From contig NW_020170465.1 of assembly GCF_000524195.1 (NCBI RefSeq), positions 279,367-343,366 of the forward strand: DNA of 64,000 nt. The letters are read 5' to 3'. Source of the DNA: Echinococcus granulosus (taxonomy: Eukaryota; Platyhelminthes; Cestoda; Cyclophyllidea; Taeniidae). The position numbers and the translations under genes are program-made. Positions within the stretch are counted from its first letter, which is position 1; every line of letters starts with the position of its first letter. The notes under the pieces were generated by a model. It searched no databases and was not told where the DNA came from. It saw nothing but the letters and a program-made list of their open reading frames with translations. Positions 10,570-22,479 of this stretch are shown here, piece by piece.

Positions 10570-13020
10570 CAAATGAGATGCGACTTCTTTTGCCGTAAGC
10601 CACAGTCGATTGGAGTGCCAACCCTACTACAAGAGGAACAATGGTGGATGTTGTCTCACGGTTGCGTGTATCCATGTGGAATGTGTAACATTAGTGTTGA
10701 CCTAGAGGCTGCCACAAACGCAATGCAGAGCTGAAAATTATTTGGTAAATTCAATACCTCTGAGAATTTATCATCTTATTTTGACAGCATAATGAAAAGC
10801 TAGCCTAATTCCTACCTCGCTTCAAGTGCTGAATGATTGCTCAACTTTATTTATCAAAGAAGATAAAGGTCAGAGTTCTTTTATTTTTACAAATGCAGTA
10901 CGACATTTCGCAGTCTCTCTCGACATTTGATGTGACATAAAGAGGAGAGTGGAAATGGATTGATGTATCCGCACCCATTCCCTGACACCGTCTTGAAGCC
11001 TATTCCAGCCAAATGCGGAACTTGAAATAGCTGAAGACTTCTGGGCCTTTTTCTAGAGATGACAAATGTGGGAATGTTGTAAGAGTGGAGATGGTAACTA
11101 CCGAAAAATGGGAAATTTAATGCTTCAGCGACATTATTGATAGCAACTGCTAGCAAATGTAGTTGCCGGTCATCTGCGTGAAATAAGTCTTCTTTGCAGG
11201 TGGTTAGCAGATTCTTTTATTAACCGGGAGCATTCTCTGATAATGCCTCGGAAATGGTGAAGAGGTGTACTCAAATGACAGCGAAGGCATCCAAAGGCAG
11301 TAATTAAGAAGTCCTTGAAGGAGTGATAACTCTCAAATAGAGTAGACAACTCCTCTTTTCGCAAACGACACTGTCCTCTCTAATTTGAGTGAAACATTTT
11401 GCAGATAAACGCTCTTCATCTCCAGTACTAATTATACACCAGTAGGTCTTAAGCAATATCCGGTCAGTTAAACAAGCTTTTGAGGGTCAAACAAATACCA
11501 GTTGGCTTTAATGATCTGATTTTGTGGCTATTGTATTACTGGCCTTGCTATTGTTCTAAGTATGTTTTTTGTGCATATTTGTCCGCCATTCCTGTCTACT
11601 TTCCATCCATTATATTTTTTTGCGACACTTTGTGCTTTTGCATCTAGGTGCTTTTAATGAGGTTGGTTAACTAATAATGAGTCAATTGAAGTAGCCGGGT
11701 GGCTTTAAGTTGGTAGCAGTATCAGCGACAGACAGGACACTCTCTATGAGAAGTTGTAGAGAGTATTAATGTAGAGGCATACTTCTAAGTTGTGAGCAGA
11801 GCGACACACGGTTATATATACATGTATGTCAAAAGTGGTGGTTAGAGTGAAGGAGGGTAATAAAATTGAGGCGAATCACTGCACATATGTTTAGGATCAA
11901 AGGCTTCGGGAGGATCAAATGTTATCACATTGAAGTGCGCGACAGCAATAAAAGGAAGTTGCGTTGCTCCTCTTTCTATACTGCATCATACTCGTTCAGA
12001 TCTACGGCTGCATTAAGTTACAACAGACAAAAGTGTTTATCGGATCACTAAACCTCATTTGCATACAACTGAAAACGTTGAATCGCACCGAATAAATCCA
12101 CGATTCCAAAATATTCTCACTTTTGTGAATGGATAAAGAACTTTTCTCCAATGTGAAGGCTTCAAAATTGGATGTTATAGAAAACGCCGTTGACTTGACC
12201 TACCTCTAGTAGTGTCAAGGGCATTGACAGCTAGTTGAACCCAGGCAATACTGAGCTTTGTCTTTCGACGGATACAGCCGACAGCCCGTTCCTACTAGTC
12301 ATAAAGTGGAAAAAAGAACTCTATTTAAAGTGTATTTTCCTGGCAAGGCCAACTGGAGGCGAAATAAATGCTGGTAGTGATTAAATTTTTGCAAAAGCAA
12401 ATCATACTTCCGTCTCGGAGGCAGGATCAAAAGTTTGGGTCTACAAGTCTCCTAATTTGCCACATCGGTGCGGTTTATTTTGACTTCAAGGAAGTCTTGA
12501 GAAGCTGCAAATATGACAGATGGTTAAACAATTCATTATAATGTGCTTCCTAGTTTGGTGGTGCGAAGAACGAAATAAGGCAAAATTTTTAGGTTCTAAG
12601 CGTTTCGTTTTGCCCATCAAGGAGAGCTAGGCTTTTGAAATAATCGCTTTCGGTTTTAACGCATTGACGGTAACTGGAGTTAGTACGATTGCTTAATATT
12701 TTCTGTCTGGAAATTAGAAAAGAGATGACTTTACAATGCAAAATGTACAAGGTTTTAAAAAAAACTCATGGGCAAGGAGACGATTTGGCACCTCTTTTCT
12801 AAGTTCTGTCAACGTTCTGTCAGCAGCATTTTGACCTTTCAATTGATCCAGGCTTATAAGCTATGTAACCGTAGGCCGACCGGCTTAATAAAACCAGTCC
12901 TTGTCAATGGCAATGTGACAAGGGTTAGAAATTTTCGTTATCCCCTTGTGATTTACTTGCCATTTGCAAAGGAAGGACAAATCATCTGCCATCCGAGAAG
13001 ATTTACCCACTGTTCTACAC

Positions 13021-13152
13021 CTCTGCAGAATGCATCACTTTATTCCCAAATTTCTGCGGTTATTGGCTGCGCAATGACCTGCAGACGGAACTGTTCACTC
13101 GGCAAAGGTCAAGTAATTACCACTGAAGGCTTTATAGTCGATAAGATGTAAT
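13021..13152 (+). repeat. Tandem duplication, copy 1
   Basis: Starts CTCTGCAGAATGCATCACTT and ends AAGATGTAATTC; copy 2 follows at 13169. It forms the end of a 127-codon open frame (12768-13151, true ATG, no recognised domain). That length is within chance expectation for 64 kb, so I do not call a gene. Confidence 0.8.
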
Positions 13153-13168
13153 TCATCTACATCTACAT

Positions 13169-13286
13169 CTCTGTAGCATGCATCACTTCATTCTTACAGT
13201 TCTATGGTTAGTAGCTGCCAAACTGTTCAGTCGCCGAAGGTCAAGTAATTACCACGGAAGGCCACTTAGTAATTAAGATGTAATTC
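13169..13286 (+). repeat. Tandem duplication, copy 2
   Basis: Aligns with 13021-13152: shared CATGCATCACTT, GGTCAAGTAATTACCAC, GGAAGGC and AAGATGTAATTC, but lacks about 18 bp in the middle, so the frame of copy 1 is not preserved. An ATCTAC triplet run separates the copies. Confidence 0.8.
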
Positions 13287-14795
13287 GAAGGTGAAATATG
13301 AGATCCTTCGTGAGATACTTCTGGCACTAGTAGGGCAATTGGTAAGGAAGAAATACTATTTCTATAAGGTAAAGCAAAGGGTCATTTCATGCATTATATG
13401 ACCGCGACTAGTTAAATGTTTCAAGATGCATAGCCTGATGCCTTCATCAGGGCAATAAAAAGTTAGTGCCTTAAGTTTAAAACATCCATTCATCGCCAAA
13501 TTAGAAGAGGGTTGCAACTAATTCACAATATTCACTAAGAATTACGGCAAATGCGATCACCGGTACAAATGTTCGGACAGAAGAAATCATGGGTAATTGT
13601 CACATTTTACCAGCAGTCAATTTGCACTTTGCTGTAAGGACATATTTAGCAGCAAAAGCGACCAGCACATCGTAGTTGTAGCGTATTAGATGGGGGTTGG
13701 TTCCGTTCATCCAAAGACGTCGGAGCGTACGCTTCTGCAGAGCACACCAATGTCAAATCCTGATTGCACAATCAGGCCTCCCAGCAACGTAAATGCAGAG
13801 TGTAAACTCTGCACGCCTTCACAACACCTTCGTGTCTACAAACCCGAATGCGTTACTACAGTTGAAAGTCCGGAAGAGGCGAATGAGAGGCAAAAATAAG
13901 GTCTGCATTGACTTACCTCACGTGACCCTAAGGAACAATTACAGAAGGCAGTGTTACCTTTTAAAAAGAAACTACAGCCTCCTCAAACCCTCTACGGCTA
14001 CCATCCTCCAGGTATTGTTGAGATGTGAAGACATGAATACGGTCTCCACTCTGCACAGGTATTGTTGGAGGCCCGAACGAGCAATTTGAGTTTGACATTA
14101 TTGCACGTGTAGAAGCGTACTATCCGGCGTCTTTGGATGCACCAATGCACTCCTCATCCAACGCACAGGAATGCCGACATACTGATCATTTGGTGTTGCT
14201 TGACTGGGTTACTACAACCGCCGTGGTGCGATAGCCACAACATCGGGTCTTACACATTGCATGCAAGTGACAATCTGACAATCTGGGGTAAGGTAAGAGT
14301 GTACAGAAGTGGAAGTGGATAACCCTCCGTCAAAATTCGCTGATGGACCTCCGAAAGTGGTGCTAATTTTGACCAGCCTTTGAGCAAACAAGGGATGGTT
14401 ACGCACACTAGCAGTTGCAGGAATGAGACATAATAGTAGAGTAGAGATGCCAAAATGCATGAATTCAGATTCGCATAATTTGAAGGTGTGGCATTGCAAC
14501 TAGTGGATGCATCCACAGGATGAGGCTTCGATAAAAGAGCATTTAATTGAGGTGGAATGAATGTAGGATAGCTTCATATCTCCCGACTTCGAAGCCAACA
14601 TCATTGCCACTCTAATCACATGAAACAGGAGCAGAACTGGTATTTGTAGTACTGCCACGTGGTAAGCTAGAAGCATGAAGATCACTAGCAGAAGATGCAT
14701 TTAAAAAAGGCAGAAATACTTGTTGATGCGATCTTCCAGTTCGGGTTGCGAGACTTTGCTCCTGCATACTCCTCTCGATCATTCGTTAGGACCAG

Positions 14796-15468
14796 GTGCA
14801 GTGGATTTCTTTGCCTGCGATTGAACGAAGGAAGGAGTTCGTGAATGCTGCGGCAGCAGGAAAGGAAGTAATGGAAGATGGTGAGTACCTATGCGGAATA
14901 CTACAGCGCACCATCGATATCGTTGTTGCTGCACTTGTTGAGCCAAGAGAAAGTGACGAGATTAATGCGAGTTTGCAGAACACGACGTTAATGTGGATGT
15001 CGGTTAGTGAGTGTGCAATGAAAATGACTATTTATAGGCCTGATTGGAACCGAGGTCATCTACGAACTCGTGTTGCTTAGTGATCAGTCGAATGAAGTCG
15101 CCTCAAGATTAGGCGTGAGCAGAAAGTTAAAATAATTCCTTGGATCAGCATTTGAGTGGAATTAGCTGAATCAGTGCCGTGAGCAGACGTTAATGCAGAT
15201 GGTAAACCGGAATTGTAGAGACTACCGCGTAGTGCCTAAACACACATTTCATTGCTGTGGAAGAAAATTGGCTAATTAGTAATCCTTGTTGAGAAATTGT
15301 GCAGATGTAAGCATCGATACTGTGAAAGCTGACTGCAAAGTGAGGTTATGGATGAGAAGATACGCCTCCATATGGAGAGGCAGGAGTTCAGTCTGGAAGA
15401 GTAGCCTCGTTGGCAAGAATTCAAAAGCTCTAAACCATTTAGACCGCATGGAATACACATTACTATAA
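14796..15468 (+). CDS. Candidate two-exon gene 3' end, unknown product
   Basis: Not recognised. Exon 14796-14880 follows a pyrimidine-rich tract and GACCAG, reads VQWISLPAIERRKEFVNAAA... and ends in a good donor G|GTGAGT (phase 1). Exon 15305-15468 follows TTGTGCAG, begins with the two bases needed to complete the codon, and reads ...VSIDTVKADCKVRL to a stop. The joined frame is basic, with no membrane segment or known domain. The region 13.7-15.5 kb has several competing open frames on both strands, so this may be a decayed or accidental model. Confidence 0.25.
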
Positions 15469-15529
15469 AAAATTGGCACATATTCGACTAGAATGTCTGC
15501 TTTTTTCTCAAGTACGAAGTGCAATTTGT

Positions 15530-16850
15530 TGCATTATCGGGCAGGGATGAGCCAACTTGCATGCTAAAAAAGTGAGTGAAATAGCGCATAATCATATTCA
15601 AATAGGTTTGTTTTCGCGCCTAGAAAAACCAACGCGTCCAGCTACATAATTCGTACATTGACTTGATAAAAACTTCAGATATGACATAGGTTTTAATTTT
15701 CCATATTATATGTCCACCTTTGATTATCATATCTGGCTAACCTAATTTGACAAATGACAAGATGTGACATTAAATTTAAAAGCAAGTGAAAGTTCACGCA
15801 TTCCTAATGCGTGGATTGGGTGCTCAGTCGGTGTCAAAATAATCCACTCCTCCATTCGCCTATTCTCTTTTACCCGAACTCATCAATGCTTGGGAACAGG
15901 CCACATTTACTGCTGCAGATACTGAGCTTTACATGACGAGGAGAATCTTAAATAAGTCTTCTGATTTAGTTTGAAGACCATTGTTACACAGGCCATCCAC
16001 TGTCTCACCAATCGTGCATTCTACATACACCTTATTTACGGTAACTGCCAGAGGCAAGAGAAGACTAATTTCCCCAAATGAGCTCAAGGACAAAGTGTAG
16101 CATAAACGAGGGATATTTTGGCTTCTTTATGGTTCTGCTGACGTGCACTGCCACTTCTAAAATGCGTCAACTGAATGCATCATCAGTTTTACTCTGATTG
16201 CATGAGGCGCATGTAAACATGTGATGTTGTAACTTGCCTCTTTAAAATTTGGGCTTAGGTGCCTTTAAATGAAAGAATTATTTGAGCAAAGTGTTTTTGT
16301 GTTAAATCTTGGTTGAATATGAAGGCAAGTTGGTGTTTATGCAAAGGAATATGAGAACACAAAAATTATGACGTTGCATATCTTGCTGAATTTTGCGTAA
16401 ACTTAATTGCTTAATTGTCAAATTATTCATGCTTCAGTCCTACCGATTTTTCAAACGCCAATTTCTAAGACTAATAAAAGTAGGAGCACTCTGGATGAGG
16501 GCAAGTAATAAGACTAGTAGGGTAGACATTCACAGGCTCATCAGTAGTAGAGAAGCCCAAATCTTTTAGAATGCGTGTTACTTTCGTTTTTGAGAAGCGC
16601 GATTGCAATATCAAATCCACGGGTACAAATACTAGTAAAAAGGACCTGATCTGCGCAAATAAATGCCAAAGACAGTTTTGATTGTAAATCAAATAAATGC
16701 ATGTGATTATTAGTACAAACTTGACGACCTGTTCTAAAGCTTTCATTTGATACCTTTTTTGGCATATTTCAAAATGTTTTCGGGACAAGAGGGACCCAAA
16801 ATGCACGGTTCGTTTAAGGTTTTGCTTCATTCAGCTACTTAAGAGAACGT
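15530..16850. other. Intergenic, nothing identified
   Basis: AT-rich sequence without exon-like frames. Two overlapping minus-strand frames at 16.47-16.83 kb have low-complexity AT-driven composition and no domain. Confidence 0.4.
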
Positions 16851-16854
16851 TTTA

Positions 16855-17090
16855 GTGCAAAATGGGGCAAGAGATGAAGAGAGTGAATTGGAAGTGCAAG
16901 AGAAATCCGACTTGTGCCACTCGAGTGTTTTGTGTGCGTGTGCCGAAGAATGCTGCCTGGTTTACAAATCGCAGCAAACATTTTGCACTGTGTATTTCAC
17001 CTTGTTTTATAGGTAACTTTTCTCTGCACGACTGTCTCTACTTGGTGCATTTGTCGTCATTCGGTCAAATTATTAAAATCTAAAATGAAA
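16855..17090 (+). repeat. Diverged inverted repeat, arm A
   Basis: Shares long near-identical blocks with the minus strand of 18.43-18.70 kb: GAGTGAATTGGA, CGAGTGTTTT, CAAATCGCAGCAAA, CACTGTGTATTT, ACGACTGTCT and CAAATTATTAA, in the same order and spacing. Reading frames are not conserved between the arms, so the homology is not maintained as protein. Confidence 0.8.
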
Positions 17091-17509
17091 AATTCTCTAA
17101 TTTTTAAATAAATTGAGGTAATGGGTCCCACAACGAAGTTAGGAAAATGTTTACTTTTGACGATATTTATGGAGACTGCCCTAGATACAGAGGTGCAGCT
17201 AAATGTGAAGAATGATTTAATCCAATCTGATTGTGACCTACAGCATAAAATTAAATGCTGAAATCATGCGGCCTTCCACAACTCAATACCCATTGTTAGC
17301 CATGTGGAAAAGGTTTCGCAAATACGTGTTAGCTGGTCCTATAACGAAGACAAGCGCAACATGTGAAATATTTTCTTTTCGTTTATCTCGAATAATAAGA
17401 GCAATGGAGGGCGGAAAAACAAAGGATCCGCTACAATGCGTGCAAATTCGAATTAGCAGCACTAGTTAATACATTTGCGTTCGCTTTGTGCCTTGTCTAA
17501 CTGCTCAGT

Positions 17510-17965
17510 AAATGCCTATTGTAAGCACCATAATTTCACTGATTACTCGTGACTCAATTTTGAAGGTAAAGCAACACTTAGATCATAAGTCCTTCCAAAT
17601 AGCAACTAAATTTGCAACCAGTGCAATTTAACTTACCAGGAGAACAGCGTTGGCGATAAGGTGGGGTGCGAAAGTGGTTAAAGCGTTGGCAGCAGACACG
17701 GTTAAAGGAGTAATCATGTCAATCATTTATCTAGTAAGCTGAGAACGATTGGAACTATAGGAGTTAGTTTTTTTGGTGAAGCGACAAATTAATGATAAGT
17801 AGACACCTGGGAAAATTTGTACATTTTAAAGAGAATATTTGCAGACAGAATGTCCATTAAAGTCATAGTATTGAGCTAGAGATAACAATACGAAGAGTTT
17901 TGAAAGCAGTAAAATGAGCAAGAGAATGGGCTTTGCCCGGTGTACACCTCAAAGCATAAGTATAG
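17510..17965 (+). repeat. Diverged direct repeat, copy 1
   Basis: Aligns with 20.93-21.37 kb: GCCTATTGTAA, AGCGTTGGCAG.AGAC, a CATTTTAAAGAG..AT block, AAAGTCATAGTATTGAGCTA and AAATGAGCAAGAGAATGGGC occur in order in both. Noncoding. Confidence 0.75.
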
Positions 17966-18429
17966 ATATTTCGACAAAAAAAGAAAGGACAAAGAATGCT
18001 CTTCTTCAAATCTTATTATAAACTACTTGGAAAAGGTCCTCACTCAAAATGAAGCTCGACTGATCGCAACGTGCATTAGAAGGGAATAAATGCCGGGTTT
18101 TTTTTACAGATTCAAATATGACCTTAGCTTTATAGAAAACACAATTATTTTTAAAAAGAGAGATGTCTGAAAGCCCTACAATAAGGGCTCTTGTTTCCAT
18201 ATTGCAGATCAGTCTGTGCCTTCCCCTTTCCTTCAAATATTTCAATGCATTTCACATTTTGCCTTCTCGCATGACACCTCTTGATAGGCAGATGACATGG
18301 AGACAGGTTAAATGCAATATTGTTCACAATAGATCCAAAAGCAATGAGTACAAAAGATGTGTCACGAGGAAATGGGACCACCTTTAAAAACTCATACTTC
18401 GTCCAGTGTAACCTTACCCGGACAGAGCG

Positions 18430-18700
18430 AACCGTAAGTTATGGTTATTAATAATTTGGCCAAGTGATGGCAAACCCAATAAGTGGATAAGACAGTCGTA
18501 CAAAAAGGAATAGCCTTTAAAACAGAGTAAAATACACAGTGAAATGCATTTGCTGCGATTTGCAAACGAAGCAACATCCTTTGACAAACACATAAAACAC
18601 TCGGACGACCTGAGACGGACTTTTCTTCCACATCCAATTCACTCCAACATGCCATTTCACAGTGCGCTCCTGGAAACCAATCGTTTACTCGTGGTCCGGT
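18430..18700 (-). repeat. Diverged inverted repeat, arm B
   Basis: Minus-strand counterpart of 16,855-17,090. It lies inside a 133-codon minus-strand open frame (18392-18793) that I do not call a gene, because the homologous arm breaks this frame and no domain is recognisable. Confidence 0.8.
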
Positions 18701-19069
18701 TGCATCCAGCTCACCCGTATTCCATCCACGTTGCCTAACTGTGAGGCATCCTACCCCAAACGTAATGTCCAAACTCAAGTTCAACCAATCCACACACTTC
18801 TCCTGGTTACTTTAATGGCTTCATGCACGGATTGTAAAAGGTTAACCTGTAAAGTGCCCGAAATATTGCAAAAACTTTTGGTAGAGGTGAATAATGAATT
18901 TCGCTTGCACTAGCATGCTGCCCATTCGAGCGTGGAGAATATGTTCATTTACGTATTTGGGGGGAGTACTTGTCCTGTTAGAGGTTAAAGCGCTTGTTAT
19001 CAGTATAATCACATGTGTTCGGCTTTGAAAATCAACTACTATATAATCATTCTTCATTGCAAACATAAG

Positions 19070-20929
19070 TGAAACCTGGTAACATCAGTCAATTTGCCAT
19101 AATCCTCAGTAATTAAAGACACCCTTTCATGTTTTGAAATGATGTCTAGTTGTTTTAAGGAACCCACAATGAGTTTTATTGCAGTTTTGGCATAAATCCA
19201 CTCTGAGTGAAACTGGCGAAATTCTTCTTATTCATTATAAAAACATTCATGCACATTTTGTGTCACGGAATGGTTTTACTGCACGGGAGAATTACCACCC
19301 GAAGGCAAGTGTGCATGAAAATGTGGAAAATTAGTTATGCGGCAATGGTGGAAGAAGACGTGCGAGAGGTAAATTTCACATCATCAAAGATCAATTTACC
19401 GTTTTCTGATACTGAGCCATCATTGATATAAATCGGCGAAGTACTTCTGGAAGGCCCTAAACAGTCATTATATTTAGTCTCCTGTGATGCCTATGGTGCT
19501 TCTTACTTTGTTTCTTTGCACGACCAACTGTGTGGGCTTTTCAGCCACTGCAATTTGTTTTTCGACTTCAGAAGCATGACCTTTCGGCTATGCCTATGAT
19601 TTCTCGGCCTTGCTGCCCACAGTCGGTTTCACGTTCACTCCTTTTCCCTGTTGGTGCGGTGTCATGATAACAAATCCACAGCGGCCTTTAAAGATGAAAT
19701 TTATCATTTGGAAGGGGATGGGCATTGTGTGAACTAGTTGTGGTTTACTTAAGCATTATGATTTGAGTTCGTAATAGTACCTACTTTTGGCACATTAAAT
19801 ATCCCATCGTGATTATCTTATTCTACTTAAAATAAGACCCATTTTGAACTTAAATGTGTAAGACCCAGTATAAGTACATCAGGTGGTAGAAATTAGCGGT
19901 GCCAACACACCAACCCAGAAACCTGATTCTCCATCTCGTTGGTATGCCCAGTGACATTTGAATGACAATGATCAGAATGACCCTTCACGTTAAGCAGACA
20001 GAAGGCAAGTGCTTTGCCATTTCTCTTCACCATTCTGTAGTCTCTACTACTACTTCTACACTTTTAGTTTATACACTTCATCTTATCGTCTTAACTTAAA
20101 CAGGAACAACCATACATTGGTACATTTGATGCATTGTTTTGTTGACACCCTGCATAGCTACGCATTGGTAAAATTAACAAGCTCAAGGCTAATGCTAACC
20201 TTAGTGGTAGTAGCAGTTAACAATTAAACAAGTAAGACCAAATCCCACATTTGCAAGGCATTCGAAGGGGTCGCCATGCCACATAAATATTCCACAGCAT
20301 TGCACCTCCAAAATCCACCGAAATAAGTTTGAAATTTAGAAAATTTGGATAAAGAAGTGGGAGATGGAAGCATATTATGCACAAACGTTAGAGCTGTAGC
20401 AAGATCTTGAAGATTCGCCATGCATAATCAAATCCACCTACTTAATCAAGGCAAAATCTCAAAGCCTTTAAGGCCACATAATTTCGCCAGTACTTTTGCA
20501 TAATGATAGAGACCTCTGTTTAAGTTAATTGGTAGACAAGTAGCAGAGGTGTTCAAGAACGCGACTTTGGTTGTCCAGCGAATATGACAATGTCTTCTAA
20601 ACTACCTAAAGTACTGCTACGCTCCAGGTTTTCCAAGCCCTCTCAGTCTAGTTCAAGTTTTAGGTAGTCAAGGGCGTATAGCTTGGAAATGTGGCTTTTG
20701 AAATGCATCCAACAATGTATTATGCCTCGAATTTGACGTGATTAGCTCTACTTATAAGTGAATGGAAATCCTACTACGCTGCCACATTTAAAACATTTTC
20801 TTGACATTTAGGGCAGGTACTTGGGAAGATAGTGTCATAAAACAAAGGATTTATACGAAGACTGTAAGTTTTAAATATCAGCAATGATGGAATGAACGAG
20901 CACGCTTATCAGGCCTTATTCATCAAATG
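19070..20929. other. Intergenic, nothing identified
   Basis: Short open frames only (for example 20224-20421 minus, 65 codons, mixed composition); none has splice context or similarity that I can support. Confidence 0.35.
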
Positions 20930-21370
20930 AGAAAGTGCTTATTGTAACCACTAGTCAATTTTTATCCATTACTCATTACTTTTTTTCTGGTAAAAACATT
21001 TTATAGGCCCATATAGATGAGGAATAAATGCTTAGCTAGTTTAATTCACTAACCGAGCGAATATCATGGGCTATGTCTTTGTTTAAGAAGCTGTGCAAAA
21101 TTGGTTCAAGCGTTGGCAGTAGACGCTATTAAAAGTATTCTAAGGGCCTGTTTATGTCTACTCTTGAACTGGTAAGCTAAGCTATATTAAATATACCGGA
21201 GTTGTGTTTAGTTGATAGGAAATTTCGTGATTGGTAGATTCTTGTTCAATTTGCACATTTTAAGAGTATGTTCACAGACAGGAAGTGCAGTGAAGTCATG
21301 GCATTGAGCTACTTATAACAACAACAATAAGAGTTTAGGAAGTGGTGAAATGAGCAAAAGAATAGGCTTT
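20930..21370 (+). repeat. Diverged direct repeat, copy 2
   Basis: Second copy of the 17.5 kb element: GCTTATTGTAA, AAGCGTTGGCAGTAGAC, AAGTCATGGCATTGAGCTA and AAATGAGCAAAAGAATAGGC. Copies are about 3.4 kb apart in the same orientation. Confidence 0.75.
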
Positions 21371-22082
21371 TCCTGTTTGAGTCCTGAAGATCAAGTTGGT
21401 TTTTGACACTAAATGAAAAAGATGAGCTTTATTTTTTGTGGTGTCAGAATATGAACTACAAGTTGAGGTGCCAAATATGAACTAGTAAGCATACCTGAGG
21501 TTCATGGAAAACTAGACTACATTTAGGAAATGGACTTGAAGGAAGCCTGAAGTTGCATTCCATCAAATAAGGAGGAAATGACCCACAGTGCAAATTAATA
21601 AAGGAAATAAGGGAATTGATGCTAGAGTAAATGTTCGTGAAGGAACTTGTTAAACTTGTGTATAAATATTTATTGGTCAATTGGTCCATGTCTACTTAGT
21701 TCTACTAAAGTGTTGCAAGTGGCAATGATTGAAACACATTTTGCCAATGGCATTTGGCAGGAGGTGTCTCTAAAAATTGTTTAGTCATTCAACTTGAAGG
21801 CGAATCCTTAGGTTAACAGTTAACTGAATAGAATGCAGCTCAGAATTACAAAAAAAGGATTTTGATAAAGGCAATTCCATTTTTCCCATCTCCTCAAAGC
21901 ATATTTATTTTTAGGCATCATTTCAACAACATTAGTCTTCTTTCTATACCTATGGACTATGTTGAATTATGTAAGGTGTTATTAGCCAATATACAACGTA
22001 AAATTACAAAGGTTGAATTTTGTCTGGATGTTTGTTTCAAATAACTGTGGCTCGACCTTTCAATCACGCATTTTTTCAAAAG

Positions 22083-22479
22083 TGATTTGAGTTCGTGCAG
22101 TCCTGACTACATGGAGGGGACAAACTTCCCTCCACCTCAGTCGCAAGTACCAGTGCCTGCTCCGGGGCCGCTTGGCATTATCCTCACTGAGTGTTGCACA
22201 CTTCGCTATCCCTTCCCAGATGGTAGTTCAATTCTTATGGAGCCTGGCATGCTCGACAATCCTCTGTTCCCACATATCACTGATTTGTTCTTCCAGTGCC
22301 CTTGCCGCATCGTTTGGTACAACAACGCCCTCATAGTTGACTCCCTACGAGCAAGCGACGTGCCTCTCATAGTAGACCGCCTCCAATATTCGCCCTTTTA
22401 CTTGCTCGATTTCGTACAATACAATATGGATTCATACATGTTGAATCTGCCCGTTCAAGGAGAATATGATATCTTCTAA
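22083..22479 (+). CDS. Terminal coding exon of an unrecognised gene
   Basis: About 130 codons, with a clear shift to G/C in third positions against its AT-rich surroundings. An acceptor (TTTTTTCAAAAG) immediately precedes it and a TAA ends it, so it reads as a last exon; no ATG lies at its 5' end and upstream exons were not found. The N-terminal part is Pro-rich (PPPQSQVPVPAPGP). The rest is Cys-, aromatic- and hydrophobic-rich, with ECCTLRYPFPDG, LFFQCPCRIVWYNN and YLLDFVQYNMDSYML, and an acidic end (GEYDIF). There is no signal peptide or clear membrane span in the visible part. I know no family with this pattern; the function is unknown. Confidence 0.6.

Larger units (their letters stand above)
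6301..12767. other. Gene desert
   Basis: No coding exon could be supported. Open frames of 60-104 codons are scattered over all six frames, no more than AT-rich random sequence would give, and have no recognisable domain. The stretch contains the hairpin at 7.8 kb and a CA microsatellite at 10.55 kb. Confidence 0.5.

Noticed and set aside
10389..10734. Overlapping ORFs with His-Thr repeats
   Set aside because: Created by the CA microsatellite at 10.55 kb.
12768..13151. 127-codon ORF with a true ATG
   Set aside because: A few ORFs of this length are expected by chance in 64 kb; no domain, no codon bias, and the tandem copy does not keep the frame.
18392..18793. 133-codon minus-strand ORF
   Set aside because: Lies over an inverted-repeat arm whose partner at 16.9 kb breaks the frame; no domain.
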